NCBI GenBank assembly: GCA_023138975.1
Contig: JAGLON010000008.1
Span: 1-64,000 of the forward strand
Direction: 5' to 3'
Source of the DNA: Candidatus Zixiibacteriota bacterium
GTDB lineage: Bacteria; Zixibacteria; MSB-5A5; GN15; JAAZOE01
DNA: 64,000 nt
Positions 51,576-60,465 of this stretch are shown here, in pieces (position 1 is the first letter of the stretch; each line of letters begins with the position of its first letter). Made by a program: the position numbers and the translations under genes. A model generated the notes under the pieces. It was not told the DNA's origin and searched no databases. It worked only from the letters and a program-made list of their open reading frames with translations.

Positions 51576-52751
51576 ATGAATAAATTCACACGGGTTTTCT
51601 TTTTGGTATTAGACGCCTGTGGTATCGGCGAACTTCCCGATGCCGGCGCCTACGGCGACCGGGGCTCAGCGACTATTCCAAACATAGCCAAGGCTGTCGG
51701 CGGGCTGACGATCCCTAACCTGGAAGCTATGGGGCTGGGGAAAATCGAGCCTATTACCGGCGTTTGCAGCGGGAATGAATCCATTGCGGCCTTTGGTAAA
51801 ATGGCGGAACTCTCAGCCGGTAAAGATTCTACATCCGGCCATTGGGAGCATATGGGCGTAATTCTTGAGACTCCCTTCCCTGTTTACCCCAATGGTTTTC
51901 CCGATGAGGTCATTCTTCCTTTCGAAGAACAGACCGGATATGAAATAATCGGAAACGAAGCGGCATCCGGTACCGAAATTATCCAACGGCTCGGTCGAGA
52001 ACATTTTGAGACAAAAAAACTCATCGTTTACACTTCGGCCGATTCCGTATTTCAAGTCGCTGCTCATGAAACAATTATACCTGTTGATGAGTTATACCAT
52101 ATATGCAAAACAGCGAGGAAAATTCTAACCGGCAAACATGGAGTCGGCCGGGTAATTGCCCGACCGTTTACCGGGGAACCGGGACAATTTACACGTACCA
52201 GTCGACGCAAGGACTTTTCGATTGAGCCAACGTTGCCGTTTGTGAATCAGAAACTGGCTGAAAATAAGATTGAGGTTGTCTCTGTCGGCAAAATCTACGA
52301 CCTCATGGCGGGGTTAGGAATAACAAAAAGGATTGGCGCCTCCGGAAATAAAGCCTGTATGAAAGAGATGGTAGAATTGACAAAGACTATGAACTATGGG
52401 CTGGCTATGATAAATCTGGTTGATTTTGATATGCTCTGGGGGCACCGCAACGATTACCAATCGTTTGCAGCCGGACTGGAAGAGTTTGACCTGCAATTGC
52501 CGGAATTCCTAACTAATTTGAGAAACAACGATTTGCTGATTATCACCGCTGACCACGGATGTGACCCGACCACTGAATCGACTGACCATAGCCGGGAATA
52601 TGTCCCGCTGCTGGCATACTACAAAAATATGCCGAAAAATATCAACCTCGGTATCCGAGCCAGTTTTGCTGATACAGGAAAAACGATTGCTGAAAATTTC
52701 GGAATTGAATTCGATTTCCCAGGGGAATCGTTTTTGGGAGACCTTTTCTAA
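51576..52751 (+). CDS. deoB: Phosphopentomutase
   Basis: DeoB interconverts ribose-1-phosphate (or deoxyribose-1-phosphate) and the 5-phosphate in nucleoside salvage. The 391-residue alkaline-phosphatase-superfamily protein has FLVLDACGIGELPDAGAYGD with a metal Asp, the phospho-Thr region KDSTSGHWEHMGV (about 85-97), VDFDMLWGHRND (about 284), ITADHGCDPTTESTDHSREY (about 328) and the remaining metal ligands. The last base of its stop is shared with the deoC start (TAATG). Confidence 0.97.
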   Translation: MNKFTRVFFLVLDACGIGELPDAGAYGDRGSATIPNIAKAVGGLTIPNLEAMGLGKIEPITGVCSGNESIAAFGKMAELSAGKDSTSGHWEHMGVILETPFPVYPNGFPDEVILPFEEQTGYEIIGNEAASGTEIIQRLGREHFETKKLIVYTSADSVFQVAAHETIIPVDELYHICKTARKILTGKHGVGRVIARPFTGEPGQFTRTSRRKDFSIEPTLPFVNQKLAENKIEVVSVGKIYDLMAGLGITKRIGASGNKACMKEMVELTKTMNYGLAMINLVDFDMLWGHRNDYQSFAAGLEEFDLQLPEFLTNLRNNDLLIITADHGCDPTTESTDHSREYVPLLAYYKNMPKNINLGIRASFADTGKTIAENFGIEFDFPGESFLGDLF

Positions 52752-53398
52752 TGGACATTAATCACTACATAGATCATACCAATCTGCGTTCGGACGCGAC
52801 TATTTCAGATATTGAAAAATTATGTAAAGAAGCGGTTGAGTACAACTTTCACTCCGTTTGCGTGAATCCAATCTTTGTAAATCAGACTAAAGAGATACTT
52901 CATGATTCTGGCGTAAAGATATGCAGCGTTGTCGGTTTCCCGATAGGTGCCAGTTATACGGAAATTAAAATCGCTGAGGCAGCCCGGGCGAATGCTGAGG
53001 GTGCTGATGAGATCGATATCGTCGCCAATATAGGCTGGCTGGCCGAAAGCAATCAATATCAGGTCATCAAAGAACTGGCCGAAATAAAGCGCAGGTTGAC
53101 ATCCAGTACGATTGTAAAAGTTATTATAGAAACCCCTATTTTGAGCGAGAAAGTCTGGGAGGAAACAGTACGGGCCCTGATTCGGGCTCGTGTAGATTTC
53201 GTCAAAACCGCTACCGGATTCAACGGCCCGACTCCTTTATCTCACATCAAAACACTCAAAAAGTATTGCGGCGACGATATCAAAATTAAAGCTGCCGGCG
53301 GGATTAAAACCCGTAAAGATGCCGAGGCGATGATTGAAGCAGGCGCAGACCGAATCGGAAGCTCATCATCGGTTCAAATTATCGACCCTAATAAGTAA
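52751..53398 (+). CDS. deoC: Deoxyribose-phosphate aldolase
   Basis: DeoC splits 2-deoxyribose-5-phosphate to glyceraldehyde-3-phosphate and acetaldehyde. The 215-residue TIM-barrel protein has IDHTNLRSDAT at the start, GFPIGASYTEIKIAEA (about 62), the Schiff-base Lys region VDFVKTATGF (about 150) and IKAAGGIKTRKDAEAMIEAG (about 177), with the second active-site Lys. It is coupled to deoB. Confidence 0.97.
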   Translation: MDINHYIDHTNLRSDATISDIEKLCKEAVEYNFHSVCVNPIFVNQTKEILHDSGVKICSVVGFPIGASYTEIKIAEAARANAEGADEIDIVANIGWLAESNQYQVIKELAEIKRRLTSSTIVKVIIETPILSEKVWEETVRALIRARVDFVKTATGFNGPTPLSHIKTLKKYCGDDIKIKAAGGIKTRKDAEAMIEAGADRIGSSSSVQIIDPNK

Positions 53399-53501
53399 AA
53401 TAAGTGACCTTGAGCCCACTGGATTTAGCTATCTTTCCTTTTCACAACGAGAGTTAAAAAACTTGGCTTTCACTCTTAAGAATGATATATTTGTATAGGT
53501 T

Positions 53502-53696
53502 ATGAAATCAGAGATAAAGAAAAGGACTCCCCGGCCCTCGGTAGGGATATTTTTTAAATGTTGCCGGGTTTATTCAAAGATATTTCTTAATAAAAAAGGT
53601 TCGGCTTTTGTAGGCTGGTGCCCTAAATGCGCCGCCAAAATTGAGATGAAAGTCTCGCCGACCGGCTCAACACGTAAATTCTTTTACGCGGAATGA
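53502..53696 (+). CDS. Small zinc-ribbon-like protein
   Basis: The 64-residue basic protein has FFKCCRVYSKIFLNKKGSAF followed by VGWCPKCAAKIEMKV, so CC and CPKC could bind zinc. It resembles small conserved proteins of unknown role. It ends 1 base before the archaemetzincin-like gene. Together with the helicase they form a tight three-gene unit downstream of deoC. Confidence 0.65.
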   Translation: MKSEIKKRTPRPSVGIFFKCCRVYSKIFLNKKGSAFVGWCPKCAAKIEMKVSPTGSTRKFFYAE

Positions 53697-53697
53697 T

Positions 53698-54246
53698 ATG
53701 AGTATATTGCGGGCAAAAATAGTCATCGTCCCCCTCGGTGAAGCCGATTTGACATTAGTCAATAAAATCGCGGCCGCATTGGGCGGAGTCTTTAATCGAG
53801 GCGTAGATATCCTTAAAGGTATGCGAATCCCGCAGGAATCCTTTAACGAGACCAGAAATCAATATTACGCGCGTGTTATTCTGTCAAAGTTGGAACGAAT
53901 CAAAGCCAACCAGCGTGAAACTGTCGTGGGCATCTGCGAGCAGGATCTATATCTACCCAACAAACATTTCGTGTACGGCTACTCTGATAACCTCGGCTCT
54001 ACCGCCGTTATTTCACTGTTTCATTTCAGGCAGGAGTTTTACGGGCTTCCTGAGGATGACAATAAAATCTATCCCCGGTTGTATAAAGAAGTTATTCATC
54101 AGATGGCCAATGTTTACTCGATTCCCTCCTGTTCTAACCCGATTTGTGTTCATTTCGACTCCACCGAGATGATGGATATTGATAATAAAAACGACCGCCT
54201 GTGCGATATCTGTATGAGGAATCTTCAACAGGTAAAAACTTTATGA
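53698..54246 (+). CDS. Archaemetzincin homologue with degenerate catalytic motif
   Basis: The 182-residue protein aligns with archaemetzincins along its length. Family members have HExxHxxGxxHC with a further CxxC zinc site. Here the region reads VIHQMANVYSIPSCSNPICV: H134 is kept, but the catalytic Glu is Q135, the second His is N138, the Gly is S141 and the third His is S144. The second zinc site seems intact (C145, C150 and CDIC near residue 172). It therefore probably cannot cleave peptides and may be a binding protein. Its stop overlaps the helicase start by 4 bases. Confidence 0.78.
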   Translation: MSILRAKIVIVPLGEADLTLVNKIAAALGGVFNRGVDILKGMRIPQESFNETRNQYYARVILSKLERIKANQRETVVGICEQDLYLPNKHFVYGYSDNLGSTAVISLFHFRQEFYGLPEDDNKIYPRLYKEVIHQMANVYSIPSCSNPICVHFDSTEMMDIDNKNDRLCDICMRNLQQVKTL

Positions 54247-56513
54247 ATCTGCCGCAAGTGCTGGAATCTCTCAGGACCGACCCGGAAACAGCCGGAGCCA
54301 TTGTTCACTGGGAAACGATTCCGGCTCGCCCGGCCGTCACCGCTCCATTCCCCAATTTCATTCACGAGCGTCTGATTCAAGCGCTGAAAAAACACGGCAT
54401 CAATGAATTATACTCTCATCAGCGGGACGCTATCGAACACATCAACGAAGGCAAAAACATCGTCGTTGTAACGCCGACAGCATCGGGAAAAACCATCTGC
54501 TACAACGTTCCCGTACTCAATGCGATTCTCAATGAGCCTGACACCCGTGCTCTGTATCTGTTCCCAACCAAGGCCCTCGGAGCCGATCAGGTTGATGAAC
54601 TTCATGGCCTGGTCACCGACCTTGACGCCGATATAAAAACCTTTACCTTTGATGGCGATACGCCTCAGGACGCCCGCCGGGCTATCCGATCGGCCGGACA
54701 TATTGTCGTAACTAACCCGGACATGCTCCACGCCGGAATTATGCCGCACCATACCAAATGGATAAAACTGTTTGAGAACCTCAAATACATCGTTATCGAC
54801 GAAGTACATCAATACCGGGGAATTTTCGGCTCGCATCTGGCGAATCTACTCAGGCGGCTCAAACGAATTTGCAATTTCTATGGCAGCCACCCGCAATTCA
54901 TCTGCTGTTCGGCCACTATCGCAAATCCGGACGAACTCGCCTCTAAGCTGATTGCGGCTCCCGTTAAGAAAATTGATAACAACGGCGCTCCCTCAGGAGA
55001 AAAACACTTTATATTATACAATCCTCCCGTTATCAATCCTGAGCTGGGTATTCGAAAATCGGCTGTCAACGAGACCGAACGTCTTGCCTCACGCTTTATA
55101 TCCGAAGGCATCCAGACCATTGTCTTTGGCCGTTACCGTATGCAGGTAGAAATAATTCTTCGCTACCTCAAAGACAAGTTTAAGCACGAATTTGGTCGTG
55201 GTCTCAAAATCGCAGGCTATCGGGGAGGATATTTACCGAATGAGCGCAGGGAAATCGAGCAGGGTGTCCGGTCTGGTGAAATCACCGGAATAGTATCGAC
55301 CAATGCTCTTGAGCTTGGCATTGATATCGGTTCGCTCGACGTTTCCATCATGTGCGGCTACCCCGGCTCTATTGCCTCAGTCTGGCAGCAGGCGGGACGC
55401 GCTGGACGCAAAGCCGGAGTCTCAGCCGCTATTATGGTTGCCTCATCTTCGCCTCTGCCCCAATTTCTGATGTCTCAGCCGGATTATTTCTTCCACCGCA
55501 CACCGGAGGAAGCGATTATCGATCCCGACAACCTGATTATTCAATCGAGCCATATAAAATGCGCCGCCTTTGAGCTTCCAGTCTGGATGGGCGAGAAAAT
55601 CGGTCCCGAACCGGTTGATGATATCATGGAATATTTTGAGGCGCACCGTATCGTCCGCAAGGCTGGAAACAAATATTACTGGTCATCCGATATATATCCG
55701 GCTAACGAGGTTTCACTGCGTTCGGCGTCACCGGAGAATTTCGTTATTCTCAACCGCAGTGATAACAATAGGGTCATCGGCGAGCTTGATTATTTTTCAG
55801 CACCAGAGTTTCTCCACCCGGAAGCAATTTATATGCACAGCGCCCAGACGTATCAGGTCAAAGAGCTTGACTGGGACGGCCGCAAAGCGTATGTCGAAGA
55901 AGATGCCGTCGATTATTATACCGATGCCGAGGAAAAAGCAGAGCTGAAAATCATCGAAGTCGACGAGCAAAAATATATCGCCCCCGGAACTATCGGACAC
56001 GGCGACGTGTCGTTGACCCGGGTGGTTGTGCTGTTCAAGAAGATCAAATTCCATACCCACGAGAACGTCGGTTCCGGTCCGGTCTCACTGCCGGAACAGG
56101 AGATGCACACAACGTCATTCTGGTACCGCTTCCCGCAGGATTTGGCGATAAGCGCCAATCTCACCGAGTCGAATCTGGGTGGAGGCCTCCGGGGCGTTGC
56201 CAATTTATTGCAAAAGATAACCCCGTTGTGGCTGATGTGCGACCCGCGCGATATCCGGGCCTTGTCTCGCGTGCGCGATCCGTTCACCCAGACGCCCACG
56301 ATTTATATTTATGATAATATCCCCAACGGCGTAGGTTTCGCGGAGAAGCTTTATAATATGGTGCCCGGCATCTTCCAGTCCTGCCGTGAGCACCTGACCG
56401 GATGTGTCTGCAAAGAAGGCTGTCCCTCGTGCGTTGGCCCGGCCTTAGAAGTCGGCGACACCGGCAAACAGGCAACGCTGGATATCTTAGATATTATTTT
56501 AGACTCCAGATAG
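54243..56513 (+). CDS. DEAD/DEAH-box helicase with C-terminal DUF1998 zinc domain
   Basis: I start at the ATG at 54243, which overlaps the previous stop (ATGA), giving 756 residues; a longer frame begins at 54201. The protein has VVTPTASGKTICYN (motif I, about 75), VIDEVHQYRGIFG (motif II), FICCSATIANPDEL (motif III), NALELGIDIGSLD and QQAGRAGRKAG (motif VI, about 382). The C-terminus has the DUF1998 cysteines in CREHLTGCVCKEGCPSCVGP (about 718-737). The order is that of MrfA/YprA and Hrq1-like 3'-5' helicases involved in crosslink repair. The last 18 codons are duplicated at 59193-59252. Confidence 0.92.
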   Translation: MNLPQVLESLRTDPETAGAIVHWETIPARPAVTAPFPNFIHERLIQALKKHGINELYSHQRDAIEHINEGKNIVVVTPTASGKTICYNVPVLNAILNEPDTRALYLFPTKALGADQVDELHGLVTDLDADIKTFTFDGDTPQDARRAIRSAGHIVVTNPDMLHAGIMPHHTKWIKLFENLKYIVIDEVHQYRGIFGSHLANLLRRLKRICNFYGSHPQFICCSATIANPDELASKLIAAPVKKIDNNGAPSGEKHFILYNPPVINPELGIRKSAVNETERLASRFISEGIQTIVFGRYRMQVEIILRYLKDKFKHEFGRGLKIAGYRGGYLPNERREIEQGVRSGEITGIVSTNALELGIDIGSLDVSIMCGYPGSIASVWQQAGRAGRKAGVSAAIMVASSSPLPQFLMSQPDYFFHRTPEEAIIDPDNLIIQSSHIKCAAFELPVWMGEKIGPEPVDDIMEYFEAHRIVRKAGNKYYWSSDIYPANEVSLRSASPENFVILNRSDNNRVIGELDYFSAPEFLHPEAIYMHSAQTYQVKELDWDGRKAYVEEDAVDYYTDAEEKAELKIIEVDEQKYIAPGTIGHGDVSLTRVVVLFKKIKFHTHENVGSGPVSLPEQEMHTTSFWYRFPQDLAISANLTESNLGGGLRGVANLLQKITPLWLMCDPRDIRALSRVRDPFTQTPTIYIYDNIPNGVGFAEKLYNMVPGIFQSCREHLTGCVCKEGCPSCVGPALEVGDTGKQATLDILDIILDSR
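56450..56503 (+). repeat. Direct repeat A (helicase 3' end)
   Basis: 54 bases near the end of the helicase gene match 59192-59245 with four differences, all at third codon positions (CAG/CAA, GCA/GCG, CTG/CTT, TTA/TTG). The two copies flank the propeller gene in the same orientation. Confidence 0.9.
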
Positions 56514-56564
56514 TAGAAAAGGGCAAACCCAATGGCCTGCCCCTATATCTTCGATGAATATTTT

Positions 56565-58964
56565 TTACTTCAACAGAATCATCTTCTTTGCTTCAGCAAA
56601 TTCATCCGTTTCAATACGATAAAAATACAGGCCCGATGCGACTCTACTGCCTCCGGTACCATCACCGTCCCAGGAAACACTATACACCCCTGCCCCGTAT
56701 TCTTTATCTGTCAGAGTTCTTACTTTTTGTCCCAACAGATTAAACACACTCACCGACACATGCGATGCCTTCGGTAAACTGAAACCTATTCTCGTTGTTG
56801 GGTTAAACGGGTTGGGATAATTTTGTGACAGAATATATTCGGTAGGCAACACCGGAGTATTATTATCATCAACATCAGTGGGAGTACGTTTAGTCCATTC
56901 AGCTAGAAAGATTGCCGTTTTGCCACCCATTTCTTCAAATGTTCCACCAACAATTAGCTCACTTCCAAATTCGGTCATGGTAAAGATTTTTCCTCCTCCA
57001 GAAGCTCCAGATCCCAGTGGAGACCAAACAGATCCATTCCAAGCAGCGATTTTGTTTATTTCAATGCCATCTACATTCCTAAAACTCCCACCTGTATAAA
57101 GAACATTGTCAAACACTGTAAAATCATTAATCCCAAATTCGACCGTTCCATGTTGCCCGAGTTTTGTCCATGTACTACCATCCCAGGAAGCAATGTGGAC
57201 CATTCCTTGACCGGGAATATTGAACTGCCCGCCTACAACTAACTTATTATCGTAAACAGCTAGGGCGTCAACGACATCACTTGAACTCAATCCCAAAGAT
57301 GACCAGCTTGCACCATCCCATTGGGCCAGGCTGTTTACGGAAACACCATCGGCAAAACTAAACCACCCCCCGGCTATTAATTTATCATTGTATACCGTTA
57401 AAGCCTTGACTGATTGATCCATCCCTGAACCTAAAGAAGACCATGAACTTCCATCCCAAGCTGCAATGTAATTGACAGTTTTACCACCAGCAGTAGTAAA
57501 CAAACCTCCCGCAATTAGTTGCTCGTTATAAACTGTCTGGGCATATACATAATCATTAACTCCATTTCCCAATTGAGCCCAATCACTTCCATCCCACGAA
57601 GCAATATAATTGGCCTTATCACCACCAGCAGAGTCGAACCAACCTCCAGCAATTAATTTGTTGTCAAATTCGGTCAAAACAGCACCGTGACCGACAATTC
57701 CTTCCCCCAAAGGACTCCATTCAATTCCATTCCAAGAAGCTATATCATTTGCCAAGACACCTTGAATTGACTTAAATCCTCCCAAAGCAACCAATTTATT
57801 ATCATAAACTGTTAGTGCATGGATATAACCACTGCTTGTCCCATAGCAAATCGGCTCCCAATTACTTCCGTTCCAAGAGGCAATATTCTTTGCTGGGATA
57901 TCATCCGCGTAATCGTATCGTCCTACCCCTATTAGGTTATCTTTATACAAAGCAAAATCATTGATACGTGTATAATAATTCCCTGTAAATCCTTGACCAA
58001 AACCTGACCAATTAAGCCCATCCCAAGTAGCAATACTTCGAGTTGTCACACTACCAGCCAACGTAAAATCGCCACCAACAAAAAGTCGCCCACTATCTAC
58101 AAATAAACTATAGACGCCAGCAAGTTCTATATCTCTTTCGACTCCGCTTCCTAGCGGAGACCAATTGCTTCCATCCCAGGAGGCAATGCTATTGGTCATA
58201 GCATTACCTGCTTTTATAAACCTCCCACCTGCAATCAGTTGCCCATTAAATTCGGCGAGGACATTGATATTACCTGAATCAGGCCAAGTACCCATGGGCA
58301 ACCAAACACTTCCATCCCAGGAGGCTACTCTATTTGCAGCTACACCTCCCGCAGAATTGAAAAGTCCCCCCGCGATAAGTTTATTTTCGTAAACAATAAG
58401 GGCATCGACATGACATCCAAATAACCCTGTCATACCGCTACATACCGCAGACCAGGCACTCCCATTCCAGCTTGCTAATTTATTGACTGTTATCCCATCC
58501 GCTGATGAAAACTCTCCACCGGCATATAGGTTACCATTATAAACTGCCAGTGAATTCACTCCACCATTCATACCGCTTCCGAGAGATGTCCATTCACTGC
58601 CATTCCAGGCCGCTATATTATTTGCATCAACTCCGCCGGCAGTTGTAAACTCACCTCCAACAATTAAAAGGCCATTGTATAATGTAAGTGCATTGACACT
58701 CCCATTCAATCCCTCACCCAACGGGTACCAAAACTCACCGTCCCAGGCTGCGATCCGATTGAATTTTCTACTCTCAATCACAGTAAAATCACCAGCAAAG
58801 ATCATTCTTGCATTGTATTCTTGCAGTGCAACAACGGCCCCATTAGCACCAGCATATTTATTGGATAGCTCATTTTCCCAATATATATCATCCGGGTGCT
58901 GTGCATAGACTCCCACAACAATCATCAAACAGATAATGGTAGTCGAGATAAATCGACTAAACAT
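56565..58964 (-). CDS. Secreted 13-repeat propeller-type protein with T9SS C-terminal domain
   Basis: I start at the ATG at 58964, because a GGAGG site lies 9 bases upstream and the frame opens with a signal peptide ending in VGVYAQ. This gives 799 residues. The array has 13 motifs of the form IASWDGSxWSPLGxG plus ALTVYNxKLIAGGxF, closely like the protein at 42881-45328, and closes with FLAEWTK. Residues about 705-799 form a T9SS type A sorting domain with NYPNPFNPTTRIGF, VSVFNLLGQKVRTL and SGLYFYRI, ending in KKMILLK. This predicts export through type IX secretion. The T9SS machinery is not in the window. It lies between two copies of the helicase 3' end. Confidence 0.85.
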   Translation of the reverse strand: MFSRFISTTIICLMIVVGVYAQHPDDIYWENELSNKYAGANGAVVALQEYNARMIFAGDFTVIESRKFNRIAAWDGEFWYPLGEGLNGSVNALTLYNGLLIVGGEFTTAGGVDANNIAAWNGSEWTSLGSGMNGGVNSLAVYNGNLYAGGEFSSADGITVNKLASWNGSAWSAVCSGMTGLFGCHVDALIVYENKLIAGGLFNSAGGVAANRVASWDGSVWLPMGTWPDSGNINVLAEFNGQLIAGGRFIKAGNAMTNSIASWDGSNWSPLGSGVERDIELAGVYSLFVDSGRLFVGGDFTLAGSVTTRSIATWDGLNWSGFGQGFTGNYYTRINDFALYKDNLIGVGRYDYADDIPAKNIASWNGSNWEPICYGTSSGYIHALTVYDNKLVALGGFKSIQGVLANDIASWNGIEWSPLGEGIVGHGAVLTEFDNKLIAGGWFDSAGGDKANYIASWDGSDWAQLGNGVNDYVYAQTVYNEQLIAGGLFTTAGGKTVNYIAAWDGSSWSSLGSGMDQSVKALTVYNDKLIAGGWFSFADGVSVNSLAQWDGASWSSLGLSSSDVVDALAVYDNKLVVGGQFNIPGQGMVHIASWDGSTWTKLGQHGTVEFGINDFTVFDNVLYTGGSFRNVDGIEINKIAAWNGSVWSPLGSGASGGGKIFTMTEFGSELIVGGTFEEMGGKTAIFLAEWTKRTPTDVDDNNTPVLPTEYILSQNYPNPFNPTTRIGFSLPKASHVSVSVFNLLGQKVRTLTDKEYGAGVYSVSWDGDGTGGSRVASGLYFYRIETDEFAEAKKMILLK

Positions 58965-59086
58965 ATGGCAGGCCCTCCTGATCACATAGAATACATTTAG
59001 ACTTATTATATCAAATATAATGCTTTTCTTAAAATTGTCAATATCAGAGACTTTTATATTACAATTTAAGCAAATCCCGAAAGTCC

Positions 59087-59190
59087 TCATCCTCCTCCTG
59101 CTCTATCAGTGACTAGGCAATCGCGAGTTGTTGTATTTTCTTCTTCATGATCGGCTGGAGGTTTTCCCGTGATTAACTTAACCGCTTCTT
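59087..59190 (-). pseudogene. Fragment resembling the tail of the 74-residue gene
   Basis: Read on the minus strand this gives EEAVKLITGKPPADHEEENT, close to FEEAVKKIIGKPVEESLLET of the gene at 59307-59531. Only the tail is left, and it abuts helicase copy B. It is a diverged, truncated duplicate, weakly supported because of its length. Confidence 0.4.
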
Positions 59191-59191
59191 C

Positions 59192-59245
59192 AGTCGGCGA
59201 CACCGGCAAACAAGCGACGCTTGATATCTTAGATATTATTTTGGA
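59192..59245 (+). repeat. Direct repeat B (helicase 3' end copy)
   Basis: See repeat A at 56450-56503: 50 of 54 bases match and all differences are silent in the helicase frame. Confidence 0.9.
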
Positions 59246-59252
59246 ATATTGA
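59193..59252 (+). pseudogene. Orphan helicase C-terminal fragment
   Basis: The frame reads VGDTGKQATLDILDIILEY and stops at 59250-59252, matching the last residues VGDTGKQATLDILDIILDSR of the intact helicase. No helicase sequence precedes it. It is the 3' remnant left beside its convergent neighbour. Confidence 0.75.
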
Positions 59253-59282
59253 AAAAAAAACGGCGACCAATAATGGCCGCCG
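59252..59282 (-). terminator. Terminator of the V4R operon
   Basis: On the minus strand CGGCGGCC pairs with GGTCGCCG (one mismatch) around a 6-base loop, followed by nine T residues (complement of 59252-59260). It lies 25 bases after the stop of the 74-residue gene. Confidence 0.85.
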
Positions 59283-59306
59283 CTTATATACAACCTCACC
59301 TAAAAT

Positions 59307-59531
59307 CTATTTTCTAACTTTCACCTTCTTGGTCTCCAATAAGCTTTCCTCAACCGGTTTGCCAATTATTTTTTTAACCGCCTCTTCAAACGTTTTGATC
59401 AACTCGGGACTATCCGGTTCCAGGGCGGCTTTGATTGAGGGAATCTTGGTTATTCCAGCCAAGGTAGATTTCCCCCTGATGCCGCTATGATCGCTCACAA
59501 TCTTATAGTATTCGACTAATTTCTGGCCCAT
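59307..59531 (-). CDS. Small conserved-looking protein beside the V4R sensor
   Basis: The 74-residue protein starts MGQKLVEYYKIVSDHSGIRG and continues with KSTLAGITKIPSIKAALEPD, then a helix ending EEAVKKIIGKP and a basic tail. I do not recognise a family. It lies 12 bases after the V4R gene and shares its terminator, so the two are probably co-expressed. A truncated, diverged copy of its tail occurs at 59087-59190. Confidence 0.6.
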   Translation of the reverse strand: MGQKLVEYYKIVSDHSGIRGKSTLAGITKIPSIKAALEPDSPELIKTFEEAVKKIIGKPVEESLLETKKVKVRK

Positions 59532-59543
59532 ACCCCCCCCTGA

Positions 59544-60191
59544 TTAATCATTATTCCAGAATTGGTCTAAGGCCGTAATATATGGAATGGCTTCCTCACC
59601 CCATTTGGAAAGGGGTTGAATCTCCCACTCGCAATGATCATCGCCTTTGCCCATACAAACTGGTTCAATGGCCAGTAAGGGTTTGCCAAAAAACGCCGTG
59701 CACCAACCAGACGCGTATCCCATTAATGTCCAGCATACCGGTTCGGAAGAAACTTCCTGATATGATAAATGCTGTTCCGCCTCATATGAGTTGGTCCAAG
59801 TGCCTGTAAAATAAAACTCACCAGTTTCACGGTTGAAACTGATTTCTTTAGGGGTTGCCTGTACGATACCTTCATAAGTATGTATAACCGGTCCCGATGC
59901 CAGCAGGTCCATTTCCGATTCGAACTTATAATTGACCTTCATCTGAATAAAATCAGAGAAACCGTGCTGATAACCAAATTTTAGGAAAAACTCCCGCGCT
60001 TTCTCAATCCCCATGTGATCAATCAAACTCTGCCGAAGCAAACCGATAGCGTCTGCGTCAAACAGGACTATTCGGCTGTCTCTAAAGGTAGTCAGACCTT
60101 TATCAGGATCAAATTTAATCTCATTTGACAGATCAAAATCCGTAGCCTTCATGCCGTTTTGAGTTTTTGTTTCTGTAACGTCTTGACTCAT
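59544..60191 (-). CDS. XylR N-terminal/V4R domain sensor protein
   Basis: The 215-residue protein has an N-terminal helical and Rossmann-like segment of the XylR_N type (RIVLFDADAIGLLRQSLIDH, about 40-60, with FGYQHGFSD after it) and a C-terminal V4R domain (FYFTGTWTNSYEAEQHL, then PVCWTLMGYASGWCTAFFGK and CMGKGDDHCEWEIQPL, about 125-195). V4R domains bind small hydrophobic or aromatic ligands. In XylR/DmpR these two domains control a sigma54 activator; here the output domains are missing, so a partner such as the 74-residue protein may be needed. A GGAGG ribosome site precedes the ATG, and a palindrome lies 25 bases upstream. Confidence 0.82.
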   Translation of the reverse strand: MSQDVTETKTQNGMKATDFDLSNEIKFDPDKGLTTFRDSRIVLFDADAIGLLRQSLIDHMGIEKAREFFLKFGYQHGFSDFIQMKVNYKFESEMDLLASGPVIHTYEGIVQATPKEISFNRETGEFYFTGTWTNSYEAEQHLSYQEVSSEPVCWTLMGYASGWCTAFFGKPLLAIEPVCMGKGDDHCEWEIQPLSKWGEEAIPYITALDQFWNND

Positions 60192-60215
60192 AACGCCTCC
60201 GCTTTTATATAATAG

Positions 60216-60240
60216 AATATCTCCAATGGGTAGAGATATT
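60216..60240. promoter_or_regulatory. Palindrome upstream of the V4R gene
   Basis: AATATCTC (60216-60223) and GAGATATT (60233-60240) are perfect 8-bp arms with a 9-base spacer, 25 bases before the V4R start codon. A nested CCAAT/ATTGG pair overlaps it. Operator or leader hairpin. Confidence 0.4.
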
Positions 60241-60430
60241 GGACCCGCTTATCTACGTATCGACACTTTTCGTGATAATACCTATTAGAAATTATCGGCA
60301 ATTTAGGCAAAAACATTATACAGGACGCTTTATGTCGGCTTTACTTTTTGTATTGCCTTATAACCATTTACGACTATTAACGAATACTTTGGCGGGAAAC
60401 GATATTGCCTTTTCACCAATTTATATCAAT

Positions 60431-60465
60431 AAAAAAGGACATTCAAAACTGGCTCGAATGTCCTT
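60431..60465 (-). terminator. Terminator of the 60.5-61.9 kb dockerin gene
   Basis: On the minus strand AAGGACATTC pairs with GAATGTCCTT (perfect 10 bp) around an 11-base loop, and T residues follow (complement of 60431-60436). Confidence 0.88.

Noticed and set aside
56565..59252. Transposon carrying the propeller gene
   Set aside because: The flanking repeats are a duplicated gene end, not terminal inverted repeats, and no transposase or integrase is present.
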